Of a stretch of 26,649 nucleotides of DNA, positions 15,833 to 22,762 are shown one piece after another. This DNA comes from an uncultured Christensenella sp. Its GTDB lineage: Bacteria; Bacillota; Clostridia; Christensenellales; Borkfalkiaceae. Position 1 is the first letter of the stretch, and every line of letters starts with the position of its first letter. The translations under genes and the position numbers were made by a program. The stretch covers positions 1 to 26,649 of the forward strand of contig CAJUET010000003.1 of assembly GCA_910585595.1 (NCBI GenBank), read 5' to 3'. The notes beneath the pieces were generated by a model that was not told the DNA's origin, made no database searches, and saw nothing but the letters and a program-made list of their open reading frames with translations.

Positions 15833-16900
15833 TCAAGTTTCCCCGCCCGCCAGCTGCGCTTCCCTGTCCGCCCGTGCAAGCGCGTCGACCATTTCGTCGA
15901 GCTCGCCGCCCAAAAAGGCTTCCATGGAAAAAAGGCTCAGTCCGATCCTGTGATCGGTAATACGCCCCTGCGGATAGTTATACGTTCTGATCCGCTCGCT
16001 TCTGTCGCCCGTGCCCACCAAACTTTTGCGGTTTGCCGCTTCTGCGCTGTCCGCACGCATTCTGTAATGATCGTAGAGCCGCGTTTTCAAAACCTTCATC
16101 GCTTTGTCTTTGTTCTTTAACTGACTGCGCTCGTCCTGACAGCTCACGACGATTCCCGTGGGAAAGTGCGTAATGCGGATCGCAGTCTCCGTCTTGTTGA
16201 CTTTCTGCCCGCCCGCGCCCGAAGAACGGAACACGTCGATCCTGATATCTTCATCTTTGATTTCCGCGTCGAACTCCTCCGCCTCGGGGAGCACCGCAAC
16301 GGTTGCGGTGGAGGTGTGTATCCTGCCCTGCGATTCCGTTTCGGGAACTCTCTGCACACGGTGCACGCCGCTCTCGTATTTGAGCCGAGCATACGCGCCC
16401 CTGCCGCTCACGTTCACGACCGCCTCTTTGACCCCGCCCAGCTCCGTTTCGTTGAGGTCGACGATCTCGAAGCGAAACCGTTTGGAAAGGCAGTAATTTT
16501 CGTACATCCTATATAAAACTCTGCCGAAGAGAGCCGCTTCCTCGCCGCCCGCGCCCGCGCGGATTTCGAGAACGCACCCCCTTTCGTCGTTCTTGTCTTT
16601 GGGAAGAAGCAAAATTCTGAGTTCCGCTTCAAGCGCAAGCGCCCTCTCTTTAAGGATCCCGCATTCGTCGAGGAGAAGTTCTTTCATCTCTCCCGACTCG
16701 TTTTCCGCCTCTTTTTTCGCCGCTTCGAACTCCGATCTCACATTGCAGAGATCCCGCCAGACGAACACGATCTCCTCCGACTCCGAACGCTCCTTCGAGA
16801 GTTTTTTGAAGAGAGCGGGATCGGACACCGTTTCCGCCTTAGAGAGAAGTTCGCCGAGCTCCTCGTACCGTTTTTCGATCGCAAGCAGCTTCGCGTCCAT
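15833..16900 (-). CDS. prfA: Peptide chain release factor 1
   Basis: A 355-residue class I release factor that recognises UAA/UAG and triggers peptide release in the ribosome. The GGQ catalytic motif is at 230-232 (SSGAGGQKVNK). The stop-codon-reading PxT tripeptide is P186-E187-T188 in RVQRVPETESQG, of RF1 rather than RF2 type. The ATG directly follows the TAA of the DUF1385-PrmC gene (TAAATG), with an AGGT seven bases upstream, so its synthesis is coupled to that of the methyltransferase that modifies Q232. Confidence 0.97.
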   Translation of the reverse strand: MDAKLLAIEKRYEELGELLSKAETVSDPALFKKLSKERSESEEIVFVWRDLCNVRSEFEAAKKEAENESGEMKELLLDECGILKERALALEAELRILLLPKDKNDERGCVLEIRAGAGGEEAALFGRVLYRMYENYCLSKRFRFEIVDLNETELGGVKEAVVNVSGRGAYARLKYESGVHRVQRVPETESQGRIHTSTATVAVLPEAEEFDAEIKDEDIRIDVFRSSGAGGQKVNKTETAIRITHFPTGIVVSCQDERSQLKNKDKAMKVLKTRLYDHYRMRADSAEAANRKSLVGTGDRSERIRTYNYPQGRITDHRIGLSLFSMEAFLGGELDEMVDALARADREAQLAGGET

Positions 16901-18769
16901 TTAAAAACCTATCTTGATGACGCGTTCCACGCCGGCAAGGTCGCGCACGACCATCGCGTAATCGCAACGGGAGACCGACGTAAAAATTTTAATGATCTCC
17001 TGCGCCTGGTTTTCACCGCATTCGAGAATGAGCATTCCGCCGCGCGCAATGTAACGGCTTACCTTTTGCGCAATTCTTCTGTAAAAATCAAGTCCGTCGA
17101 CGCCGCCGTCCAAAGCGATACGGGGTTCGAAATCTCTCACTTCCCGTTGAAGGGAAGAAATTTCTTCGCGCTTGATGTAGGGCGGATTCGCCGTGATAAG
17201 ATTGTATCTTCCGCGCAAGCCGTTGAAAAGATCGGTCTTGATAAAATTGATGCTCGCCTTATTGAGACGGGCGTTGGAGCGCGCGACTTCGAGCGCCTCC
17301 TCGGAAATATCCGTCGCCGTTACGGAGACCATTTTATCCTTTGCTGCCTCGCACGCGATCGCGATCGCGATCGCGCCGCTGCCCGTGCAGAGATCGAGAA
17401 TGGCGTCCCCCTCGCGCAGAGAAGCGACCGCCTCTCTTACGAGTATCTCCGTTTCGGGACGGGGAATAAGCACTCTTTCATCTACTTTGATGCGGTAGCC
17501 GTAGAACTGCGTATCGCCGAAGATATACCACAGCGGTCTGCCCGTAAGTCGTGATTCGTAAATATCGAGAATGCGTTTACAGTATTCCTGTTTGACGATC
17601 CGCTCTTCACTCAAAGAGCTTCTCGGAATATTCAGCGTTAAAGCGAGTATCCACTCCGCGTCCGTCTCGTCGATTTCCCTTTCCGCAAAGCCCTTTTTCA
17701 TCATGGCAAGCAGTTTGGAAAGCTTCTCTTCGGTCGCAAACGTCTTTTCGGGAGATTCGGGATCGCGATCCATTTCAAGCACCTTTTCGAACGCCTCTAT
17801 GGCGCATTCGATCATGTCGTCGCTGGGCTCGCGCGTCGTGAGCATCTGCATTAAATAGCCGGGAGCTTTCAGTGGCAGAAGCAAGGGAGAATTCGAAAGC
17901 GAAAGCAGTTTTAAAATTTCGTACGAAACCGCCGCAACGATCGGAAGGCACGCAAACTTGATGAGCACCATGATCAATACGTCGAGGGTGGAGTTCCCCG
18001 TCGTCATGCCCGCAAGCCCTACGACGAGATACCCCGCAAGCGCAAACATTAAAATGGAGATCAAAAGAACGATAAAGATAAAGGTCGTTCCGCACCTGTC
18101 GTGCAGACGGGAACAGGACTTCACGTTCTCCTTTGTGAGAGGAAGTCCGTATTCATAACAGTTGATCGTTTTGTGCTCTGCACCGTGATAACGGTACGTC
18201 TCACGCAGAGATTTAAAGAGGAGCGTGAACAAAATATAAAAGATAAAGATGACGAGCCTGAAACCGCCCTCTATCAGATTATAGTAAATACCGCCCTGAC
18301 CCCAATTCTTTAAGTCGTTGAGTTCGCCGTTCGCTCCGCGGCGCACCGCTTCGTCGACGAGCTTCGTCAAATAATTGGGCAGGAACGCAAAAAGACCGAT
18401 GGCGATCACGATCCCGAAAAGGGTCGCGATAAAGGTAACGATATCGCTCGCGCTCACCTTCCATTTCTCTTCGATCCAGGCGGAAAACTTGCTGCCCGAT
18501 TGATCGTCCTCCGAAACGGCAACCTCGGAACTGCGGAGCAGCGCCTTCATCCCGTCGACTAAGGAAAGCACGAAACTGATAATACCGCGCACGAAAGGAA
18601 TGCGCGACCACTTTCTCCTTTTTTCGGGAGAAGCGATGCGCTTAGCTTCCATATGAATTTCACCTTTATCGTCGCGCACGACGGTAGCCATGCCGCTCTT
18701 TCCGCGCATCATGACGCCCTGAATAACCGCCTGCCCGCCGATATAAGTCCGTTGCGTTTTCTTTTTCAT
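16901..18769 (-). CDS. prmC: Fusion: DUF1385 membrane protein + release-factor glutamine methyltransferase PrmC
   Basis: A 622-residue protein. Residues 1 to about 335 are a complete DUF1385 protein: GGQAVIQGVMMRG near the start, transmembrane segments around 112-132, 170-187, 227-252 and 262-285, and the HGAEHKTINCYE signature (195-206). Residues about 345-622 are a complete PrmC/HemK, with LIPRPETE (434-441), the SAM motif DLCTGSGAIAI (459-469) and the catalytic NPPY (528-531). PrmC methylates the GGQ glutamine of RF1, encoded next. These are normally two adjacent genes in Firmicutes. No stop or Shine-Dalgarno-preceded start lies at the junction (near 17700-17750), so one membrane-tethered polypeptide is expected. 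Its start region has no strong ribosome binding site or promoter; read-through from rpmE is likely. Confidence 0.92.
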   Translation of the reverse strand: MKKKTQRTYIGGQAVIQGVMMRGKSGMATVVRDDKGEIHMEAKRIASPEKRRKWSRIPFVRGIISFVLSLVDGMKALLRSSEVAVSEDDQSGSKFSAWIEEKWKVSASDIVTFIATLFGIVIAIGLFAFLPNYLTKLVDEAVRRGANGELNDLKNWGQGGIYYNLIEGGFRLVIFIFYILFTLLFKSLRETYRYHGAEHKTINCYEYGLPLTKENVKSCSRLHDRCGTTFIFIVLLISILMFALAGYLVVGLAGMTTGNSTLDVLIMVLIKFACLPIVAAVSYEILKLLSLSNSPLLLPLKAPGYLMQMLTTREPSDDMIECAIEAFEKVLEMDRDPESPEKTFATEEKLSKLLAMMKKGFAEREIDETDAEWILALTLNIPRSSLSEERIVKQEYCKRILDIYESRLTGRPLWYIFGDTQFYGYRIKVDERVLIPRPETEILVREAVASLREGDAILDLCTGSGAIAIAIACEAAKDKMVSVTATDISEEALEVARSNARLNKASINFIKTDLFNGLRGRYNLITANPPYIKREEISSLQREVRDFEPRIALDGGVDGLDFYRRIAQKVSRYIARGGMLILECGENQAQEIIKIFTSVSRCDYAMVVRDLAGVERVIKIGF

Positions 18770-18812
18770 ATCCGCATTACCGAAGACGTATTAAAAAGAT
18801 TTCCTAACAAAA

Positions 18813-18834
18813 CAGCCTCTCGGATAAGAGGCTG
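18813..18834 (-). terminator. Terminator after rpmE
   Basis: On the minus strand CAGCCTCT pairs with AGAGGCTG over 8 bp around a 6-nt loop, followed by TTTTGTT. It lies 7 bases past the rpmE stop. The T-run is short, so some read-through into the DUF1385-PrmC gene is plausible. Confidence 0.8.
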
Positions 18835-18841
18835 CACACGA

Positions 18842-19045
18842 TTAAATTCCGTATCTTTTTTTGAACTTATCGACACGTCCGCCTGTATCCACAAGTTTTT
18901 GTCTGCCTGTGAAGAAGGGGTGGCATTTACTGCAAATATCAACTTTCAGCACGTCGGAATCCTTCGTCGTACCCGTCGTGAAAGTCGCTCCGCAAGCGCA
19001 AACGACCTGCACTTCGTGATATTTCGGATGAATGTCAGCTTTCAT
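18842..19045 (-). CDS. rpmE: 50S ribosomal protein L31 (zinc-binding C+ form)
   Basis: A 67-residue L31 with the four zinc cysteines C16, C18, C38 and C41 (VVCACG and CSKCHPFFTG), so it is the C+ paralogue rather than the zinc-independent form. It binds the large subunit near the intersubunit bridge. The ATG at 19045 was chosen over an in-frame GTG at 19054 because that GTG overlaps the ribosome binding site GAGGTG, and because IHPKYHEV is the usual family N-terminus. It has its own consensus promoter and terminator. L31, DUF1385, prmC and prfA occurring together is a familiar Firmicute gene order. Confidence 0.97.
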   Translation of the reverse strand: MKADIHPKYHEVQVVCACGATFTTGTTKDSDVLKVDICSKCHPFFTGRQKLVDTGGRVDKFKKRYGI

Positions 19046-19086
19046 ATTTTTCACCTCACTCGGTATTATACTGATTTACGAATGAT

Positions 19087-19115
19087 ATTATATCCGTTTT
19101 TTTATCTTTCGTCAA
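19087..19115 (-). promoter_or_regulatory. rpmE promoter
   Basis: Minus strand TTGACG (19115-19110), 17-bp spacer, TATAAT (19092-19087). The -10 ends 41 bp before the ATG. The rest of the divergent gap up to 19203 is AT-rich with no other signal noticed. Confidence 0.88.
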
Positions 19116-19203
19116 CTGATTTTGGAATACAAACGAAAATTCTTGCGTATTAGACGTTCATTTTTTTATATTTTACGGTTTCGGGAGAATTTGCGTGAAT
19201 TGC

Positions 19204-19232
19204 TTGCCAATTTTCGGAAAAAGAAGTATAAT
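19204..19232 (+). promoter_or_regulatory. Promoter of the MDR-HAD-YfcE operon
   Basis: TTGCCA (19204-19209), 17-bp spacer, TATAAT (19227-19232), followed 52 bp later by the ATG with AAGGAG at 19273-19278. Confidence 0.83.
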
Positions 19233-19284
19233 ATACTAAGCCTAACGGCTGCAAAGCGGATTTTTTTCGTTTAAGGAGATTTCC

Positions 19285-20298
19285 ATGAATTCCTGGAAAC
19301 TTGTCAGACCGCGCGAACTTATTAAGGAAGAACTCCCCGTTCCCGAACAGGAAGAGGGCAAACTCCGAGTCCGCGTGACCAAACTGCTTTTAAGCAGAGT
19401 AGACGCCGAAATCTATCGCGGGAACGTAACGGCGAAATTGCCCCTCATTCCCGGACGGTTTGCCGTAGGACAGATTTCAGTTCAGAACGACAATACGCTC
19501 TTTCCCAAAAATACGCGCGTGCTCTTCCACACCTATCGCGAAACGCCGAATCTGGGCGTAATAACCAAAGACTTTACGGAAGAGGACGTGAGCGTATGCG
19601 GTATGACGGCGAACGGCTTCATGCGCGAATTCATCAACGTATCGCCCCACGACATGACCCCCCTGCCCGATTCCATCAGCGATGTCGACGCACTTCTCGT
19701 GCACTACATTTCGATCGCGAAAACGGCGATCGACAAGCTCAATGCGAAAAAAGGCGACCGCGTCGCGGTTATCGGAGCGGACTTTTTGGGGATCCTGATT
19801 TCGCAGTTGCTCATTTATCAACAGATTTCTCCTATTCTGATCGACTCCCATCCCGAACGGCTGTTCTTTGCAAAGAAATGCGGCGTTTACTATACGATGA
19901 CCGCAGACAGCTCCGTGATAGACGAGGTCGCCTCCGTCACGGGCGGCAGGCTTGCAGATAAGGCGGTATATGTAAAGACCGCGGGCGAAGATCCCGTTCT
20001 GCCCGCAATGCTGCTTGCACGGGGCGGAACGCTCGTCGGCTGCGTCTCCGACCGATCGGGCTTCTCGGCGGATCTGGGGTATGCGATCCGCAAACAGGTC
20101 AATTTCGGCTTCGTTTCGGATCCCTCTACAGACGGTACGCTCGAAGCTTCGATCAATCTGATCGTGAACAACGCGATCAACCTCGAACCATTGAAGAGCA
20201 CTATGAAGACGATCGCAAATCCTTCGGACTTCTTCGACAACGAACAGGAAGATTTTTCGATCGACACCTTCTGCATTCATATCTTTAATTTATTTTGA
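19285..20298 (+). CDS. Medium-chain dehydrogenase/reductase-like protein lacking zinc ligands
   Basis: A 337-residue protein with the two-domain plan of zinc alcohol dehydrogenases: a GroES-like N-terminal half (DAEIYRGN, LPLIPGRFAVGQ) and a Rossmann half with VAVIGADFLGI at 160-170. The catalytic-zinc cysteine position is S37 (LLSRVD in place of a GICGTD-like motif) and the GHE histidine is R58 (PGRF). The structural-zinc cysteines are absent as well. The nucleotide loop has D166 instead of the second Gly. It may be a zinc-independent reductase or a non-catalytic homologue. AAGGAG precedes the ATG. It leads the operon with the HAD and YfcE-type genes. Confidence 0.82.
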   Translation: MNSWKLVRPRELIKEELPVPEQEEGKLRVRVTKLLLSRVDAEIYRGNVTAKLPLIPGRFAVGQISVQNDNTLFPKNTRVLFHTYRETPNLGVITKDFTEEDVSVCGMTANGFMREFINVSPHDMTPLPDSISDVDALLVHYISIAKTAIDKLNAKKGDRVAVIGADFLGILISQLLIYQQISPILIDSHPERLFFAKKCGVYYTMTADSSVIDEVASVTGGRLADKAVYVKTAGEDPVLPAMLLARGGTLVGCVSDRSGFSADLGYAIRKQVNFGFVSDPSTDGTLEASINLIVNNAINLEPLKSTMKTIANPSDFFDNEQEDFSIDTFCIHIFNLF

Positions 20299-20303
20299 GC
20301 GGA

Positions 20304-20330
20304 TTCCCGTCCTCGGAATGGGGACGGGAA
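20304..20330 (+). terminator. Hairpin between the MDR and HAD genes (weak terminator or translational control)
   Basis: TTCCCGTCC (20304-20312) pairs perfectly with GGACGGGAA (20322-20330) over 9 bp around a 9-nt loop. The sequence after it, ATTTATTG, is a poor T-run. It sits 6 bases past the MDR stop and 12 bases before the HAD ATG, and it covers the only purine-rich stretch that could act as a ribosome binding site for that gene. Confidence 0.45.
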
Positions 20331-20342
20331 ATTTATTGCGCC

Positions 20343-21128
20343 ATGCTGAAATTTATTGCATCTGATCTAGACGGAACTCTCCTCGACGGAGAGCGCCGCA
20401 TTCCCGAAGAAATATTCCCCCTCATACGCGAGATGACGAAGCGGGGAATTTTGTTTTGCCCCGCAAGCGGAAGACAGTACGCGAATCTGAAAAAACTCTT
20501 CGCGCCCGTTGCGAACGACGTTCTTTTTATGGCGGAAAACGGCGCACTCGTCAAGTATCGGGATAAAACCCTTTACCTGAACCCCATTCCCGAAGAACTC
20601 ATCGGGGACGCGCTCGACGCGATACGCTCCGTTCCGCACGTCTTTCCCATGCTCTGCGGAAGCGAAAACGCGTATATCGAGAATACCGAAGAACCCTTTC
20701 ACACCTGCGCGCGTCTCTCCTACGACAACTGCATTAAGGTCGGTTCGTTAAACGGCGTGATCGGCAGAGAACCCATTTGCAAAATCGCAATTTACGACGC
20801 GCTCGGCTCACACAACAACTCCATTAAATATCTTCCCGAAAAAATTCCTTTTTTAAGAACGATCCTTTCGGGCGCAGATTGGTGCGACGTTGCCGCCCTC
20901 ACGGCGAACAAGGGCGACGCAATGCGCTTTATCAAAGCACGCTTCTCGTTTAAAAAAGAGGAATGCGCCGCATTCGGCGACCATATGAACGACTACGAAA
21001 TGCTTTTGGAATGCGGAAAAGCGTTCGTAACGGATAACGCTTATCCCCCTTTGAAAAAACTCATTCAAAACGTCGTGCCCGCAAACACAAAGGGCGGCGT
21101 ACTACTTAAAATCAAAGAAATTTTTTGA
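20343..21128 (+). CDS. HAD-superfamily (Cof type) phosphatase
   Basis: A 261-residue Cof/type IIB HAD hydrolase, likely dephosphorylating sugar phosphates, nucleotides or cofactors in the cytoplasm. Motif I is DLDGTLLD at 8-15 (nucleophile D8, acid D10). The motif III lysine is in NKGDAMRF and motif IV is AFGDHMNDYEML; the spacing matches a C2 cap. The ATG at 20343 gives the standard family N-terminus (MLKFIASDLDG). An in-frame TTG at 20295 would add 16 residues and has no better ribosome binding site. Initiation signals are weak and follow a hairpin. Confidence 0.92.
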   Translation: MLKFIASDLDGTLLDGERRIPEEIFPLIREMTKRGILFCPASGRQYANLKKLFAPVANDVLFMAENGALVKYRDKTLYLNPIPEELIGDALDAIRSVPHVFPMLCGSENAYIENTEEPFHTCARLSYDNCIKVGSLNGVIGREPICKIAIYDALGSHNNSIKYLPEKIPFLRTILSGADWCDVAALTANKGDAMRFIKARFSFKKEECAAFGDHMNDYEMLLECGKAFVTDNAYPPLKKLIQNVVPANTKGGVLLKIKEIF

Positions 21129-21143
21129 ACAGGAGAAACTGAG

Positions 21144-21683
21144 ATGAAACTCATGATCGCTTCGGATATTCACGGTTCGGCATATTACTGCGAGAAAATG
21201 TTGAAGCTCTTCCGAAAGGAGGGCGCGGACAAACTTCTGCTTTTGGGCGATCTGCTCTACCACGGCGCAAGAAACGCCCTGCCCCGCGACTATTCCACAA
21301 CGGAAACCGCAAAGCTTTTAAACGGCGCAAAGGAGCATATCCTCTGCATAAAGGGAAATTGCGACAGCGAGGTCGATACGCTCGTTCTGGAATTCCCCGT
21401 CGAGGCGGACTTTGCCTACTTTACCGTTGCGGGACATAGCGCAGTCGCCGCGCACGGGCACAAAGTACCCGCACATCTGAGAAAGGGCGACTTTTTATTC
21501 AACGGACATTTCCACGTTCCCGCCTTCGAAGAACGCGAAAACTGCATTTATATCAACTGCGGATCCGTATCGATCCCCAAAGAAAACTCCCCACACTCCT
21601 GCCTTCTGGTTACGGACGGGACATTAACCTGGAAGGACGTTGAAACAGGTAAAACTTTTATGACGAGATTGATGGACAGCTAA
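21144..21683 (+). CDS. YfcE-type metallophosphodiesterase
   Basis: A 179-residue calcineurin-like phosphoesterase of the YfcE/MJ0936 family, which hydrolyses phosphodiesters with Mn2+ or similar metals; the natural substrate is unknown. Metal ligands are visible: D8 and H10 (SDIHG), D36 (LLGD), N72 (KGNCD), H104 (AAHGH), and H122 and H124 (NGHFHVP). AGGAGA precedes the ATG. The 15-bp gap from the HAD phosphatase makes co-transcription likely. Confidence 0.93.
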   Translation: MKLMIASDIHGSAYYCEKMLKLFRKEGADKLLLLGDLLYHGARNALPRDYSTTETAKLLNGAKEHILCIKGNCDSEVDTLVLEFPVEADFAYFTVAGHSAVAAHGHKVPAHLRKGDFLFNGHFHVPAFEERENCIYINCGSVSIPKENSPHSCLLVTDGTLTWKDVETGKTFMTRLMDS

Positions 21684-21712
21684 ATATTTTACAGGAATTT
21701 TTACATAAACTC

Positions 21713-21741
21713 TTGACAATCGAACATAGGTTATGTAAAAT
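21713..21741 (+). promoter_or_regulatory. Promoter of the small membrane protein gene
   Basis: TTGACA (21713-21718), 17-bp spacer, TAAAAT (21736-21741), 32 bp before the ATG. The -35 is perfect consensus, so high basal expression is likely. Confidence 0.83.
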
Positions 21742-21773
21742 AAAATCAAGAAATAAATTTAAGGAGTTTCGTT

Positions 21774-22010
21774 ATGGCATCCATCAACAAAAAATTTCAA
21801 TCACTACCGAGATTAATTCAGATCATCCTTCTCTTTATCCCTGTCGTCAACTGGCTTACCGAAGTTATCGTTCGTTGTTCGGCGGGAATTCACGGAAAGG
21901 GTTTTGCTCAGATTCTCGTTCTTATCTTTGCGATTCTTCCTACCGGTGTTTTACTCGGTTGGATCGACATCTTCTCGTGCTTGATCCAGAAGAAACTTAT
22001 TTTGACCTAA
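21774..22010 (+). CDS. Small two-helix membrane protein
   Basis: A 78-residue protein with two hydrophobic segments at about 16-33 (IIL LFIPVVNW region) and 44-68 (LVLIFAILPTGVLLGWIDIF), joined by a short polar loop with IHGKGF. I do not recognise a named family. The helix-loop-helix plan and the LLGWID segment recall YqaE/Pmp3-like small proteolipids, but similarity is too weak to assign. It is monocistronic: near-consensus promoter, AAGGAG ribosome binding site and a strong terminator right after the stop. This argues for a real, well-expressed gene despite its size. Confidence 0.82.
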   Translation: MASINKKFQSLPRLIQIILLFIPVVNWLTEVIVRCSAGIHGKGFAQILVLIFAILPTGVLLGWIDIFSCLIQKKLILT

Positions 22011-22023
22011 GATTAAAGAAAAG

Positions 22024-22050
22024 AAAATCCCGCGCAATGCGCGGGATTTT
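22024..22050. terminator. Strong bidirectional terminator between convergent genes
   Basis: A 12-bp perfect stem (AAAATCCCGCGC / GCGCGGGATTTT) around an AAT loop. On the plus strand TTTTTT follows, ending the small membrane protein transcript. On the minus strand the stem is followed by CTTTTCTTT, so it can also end the gene finishing at 22093. Confidence 0.93.
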
Positions 22051-22092
22051 TTATTGTTTGCAAAACTTTTATGCTACGCTCGGAATGAGCGT

Positions 22093-22593
22093 TCAGTTTT
22101 TATCATTAAAGTAATAAAAAAGTCGTAAATCGTTCTTGGTGCGGAACTGCAATTCAAACATCAAAAGATGGTGCGTGAGTTCGTAGAATTTTGCAGGTCT
22201 GTACATTTCTCCGCGCAGGATAATGCGGTTTGCGGAATGATATTCTTCAATAATGACCGCTTCGCTCGTCTGTAAACGTTTGATAAAATCTTCAATATCC
22301 AGTCTTTTCGTTCTGTAAACGGGGGCTTGATCTTCTTTGGGAATCACTTCCGTAAGAAAGATATACATGACTTCCTCGTCTCCCTCGATCGAAAGCATTG
22401 CATCGGTCGTTCTTCCCGCCATCCTCTTTAAAAAGCCGTCCTTCAACACGAGATTTACATAGGAATCGTTATACTTCACTTTTTCGATCCTGCACCCGTT
22501 TAAGCACAGCATAGGATATGCGTTAAATTTTTTGTAGCGGTACAGCAAAGGCTGTTCTATGATCCTGTTCGCTACCATTTCCGAATATTGCAT
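22093..22593 (-). CDS. Conserved-looking hypothetical protein
   Basis: A 166-residue soluble, charged protein with no signal peptide or transmembrane segment. I do not recognise a family. The pattern of alternating hydrophobic and charged residues (VKYNDSYVNLVLKDG, IFLTEVIPKED) suggests an alpha/beta fold, ending with a helical KFYELTHHLLMFELQF stretch. No catalytic motif stands out. The ATG at 22593 has no Shine-Dalgarno and sits 6 bases after a good -10 box, so the mRNA is probably leaderless. The next in-frame ATG (22578) has no ribosome binding site either. It is convergent with the small membrane protein gene. Confidence 0.72.
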   Translation of the reverse strand: MQYSEMVANRIIEQPLLYRYKKFNAYPMLCLNGCRIEKVKYNDSYVNLVLKDGFLKRMAGRTTDAMLSIEGDEEVMYIFLTEVIPKEDQAPVYRTKRLDIEDFIKRLQTSEAVIIEEYHSANRIILRGEMYRPAKFYELTHHLLMFELQFRTKNDLRLFYYFNDKN

Positions 22594-22599
22594 ATCTAC

Positions 22600-22628
22600 A
22601 TTTTATACGATTTTTTCATGCTTTGCAA
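22600..22628 (-). promoter_or_regulatory. Promoter of the 166-residue hypothetical, apparently leaderless
   Basis: Minus strand TTGCAA (22628-22623), 17-bp spacer, TAAAAT (22605-22600). Six bases (GTAGAT) separate the -10 from the ATG, so transcription should start at or next to the start codon. The stretch 22629-22762 upstream is AT-rich, with no other feature seen. Confidence 0.65.
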
Positions 22629-22762
22629 CCAAATTAAGCCAAAAATCGCAAAATCGTTTCCGGTATTTTTCCTTAACTTTTTATTTTACTTAAATTGCCG
22701 TAAATTCGTCGCGCTATCCTTTACGATCGCTTCTTATAAGCACCTCAAACGAAGTTCACTTC

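Noticed and set aside
17355..17375. Tandem GCGATC repeat (about 3.5 copies)
   Set aside because: It encodes the Ala-Ile run beside the SAM-binding motif of the PrmC domain and stays in frame; it is explained by coding sequence.
19477..20280. A 267-codon open frame on the minus strand, antisense to the MDR gene
   Set aside because: The composition is rich in Arg/His/Asp as expected for an antisense shadow, and there are no regulatory signals; the plus-strand gene has a promoter, ribosome binding site and family match.
21713..22114. A 133-codon plus-strand frame overlapping the small membrane protein
   Set aside because: It starts inside the -35 box and runs through the terminator hairpin; the other frame has the ribosome binding site and a sensible membrane protein.
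22751..22762. GAAGTTCACTTC palindrome just past the phosphatase stop
   Set aside because: A 5-bp stem with a 2-base loop and no following T-run; not a credible terminator.
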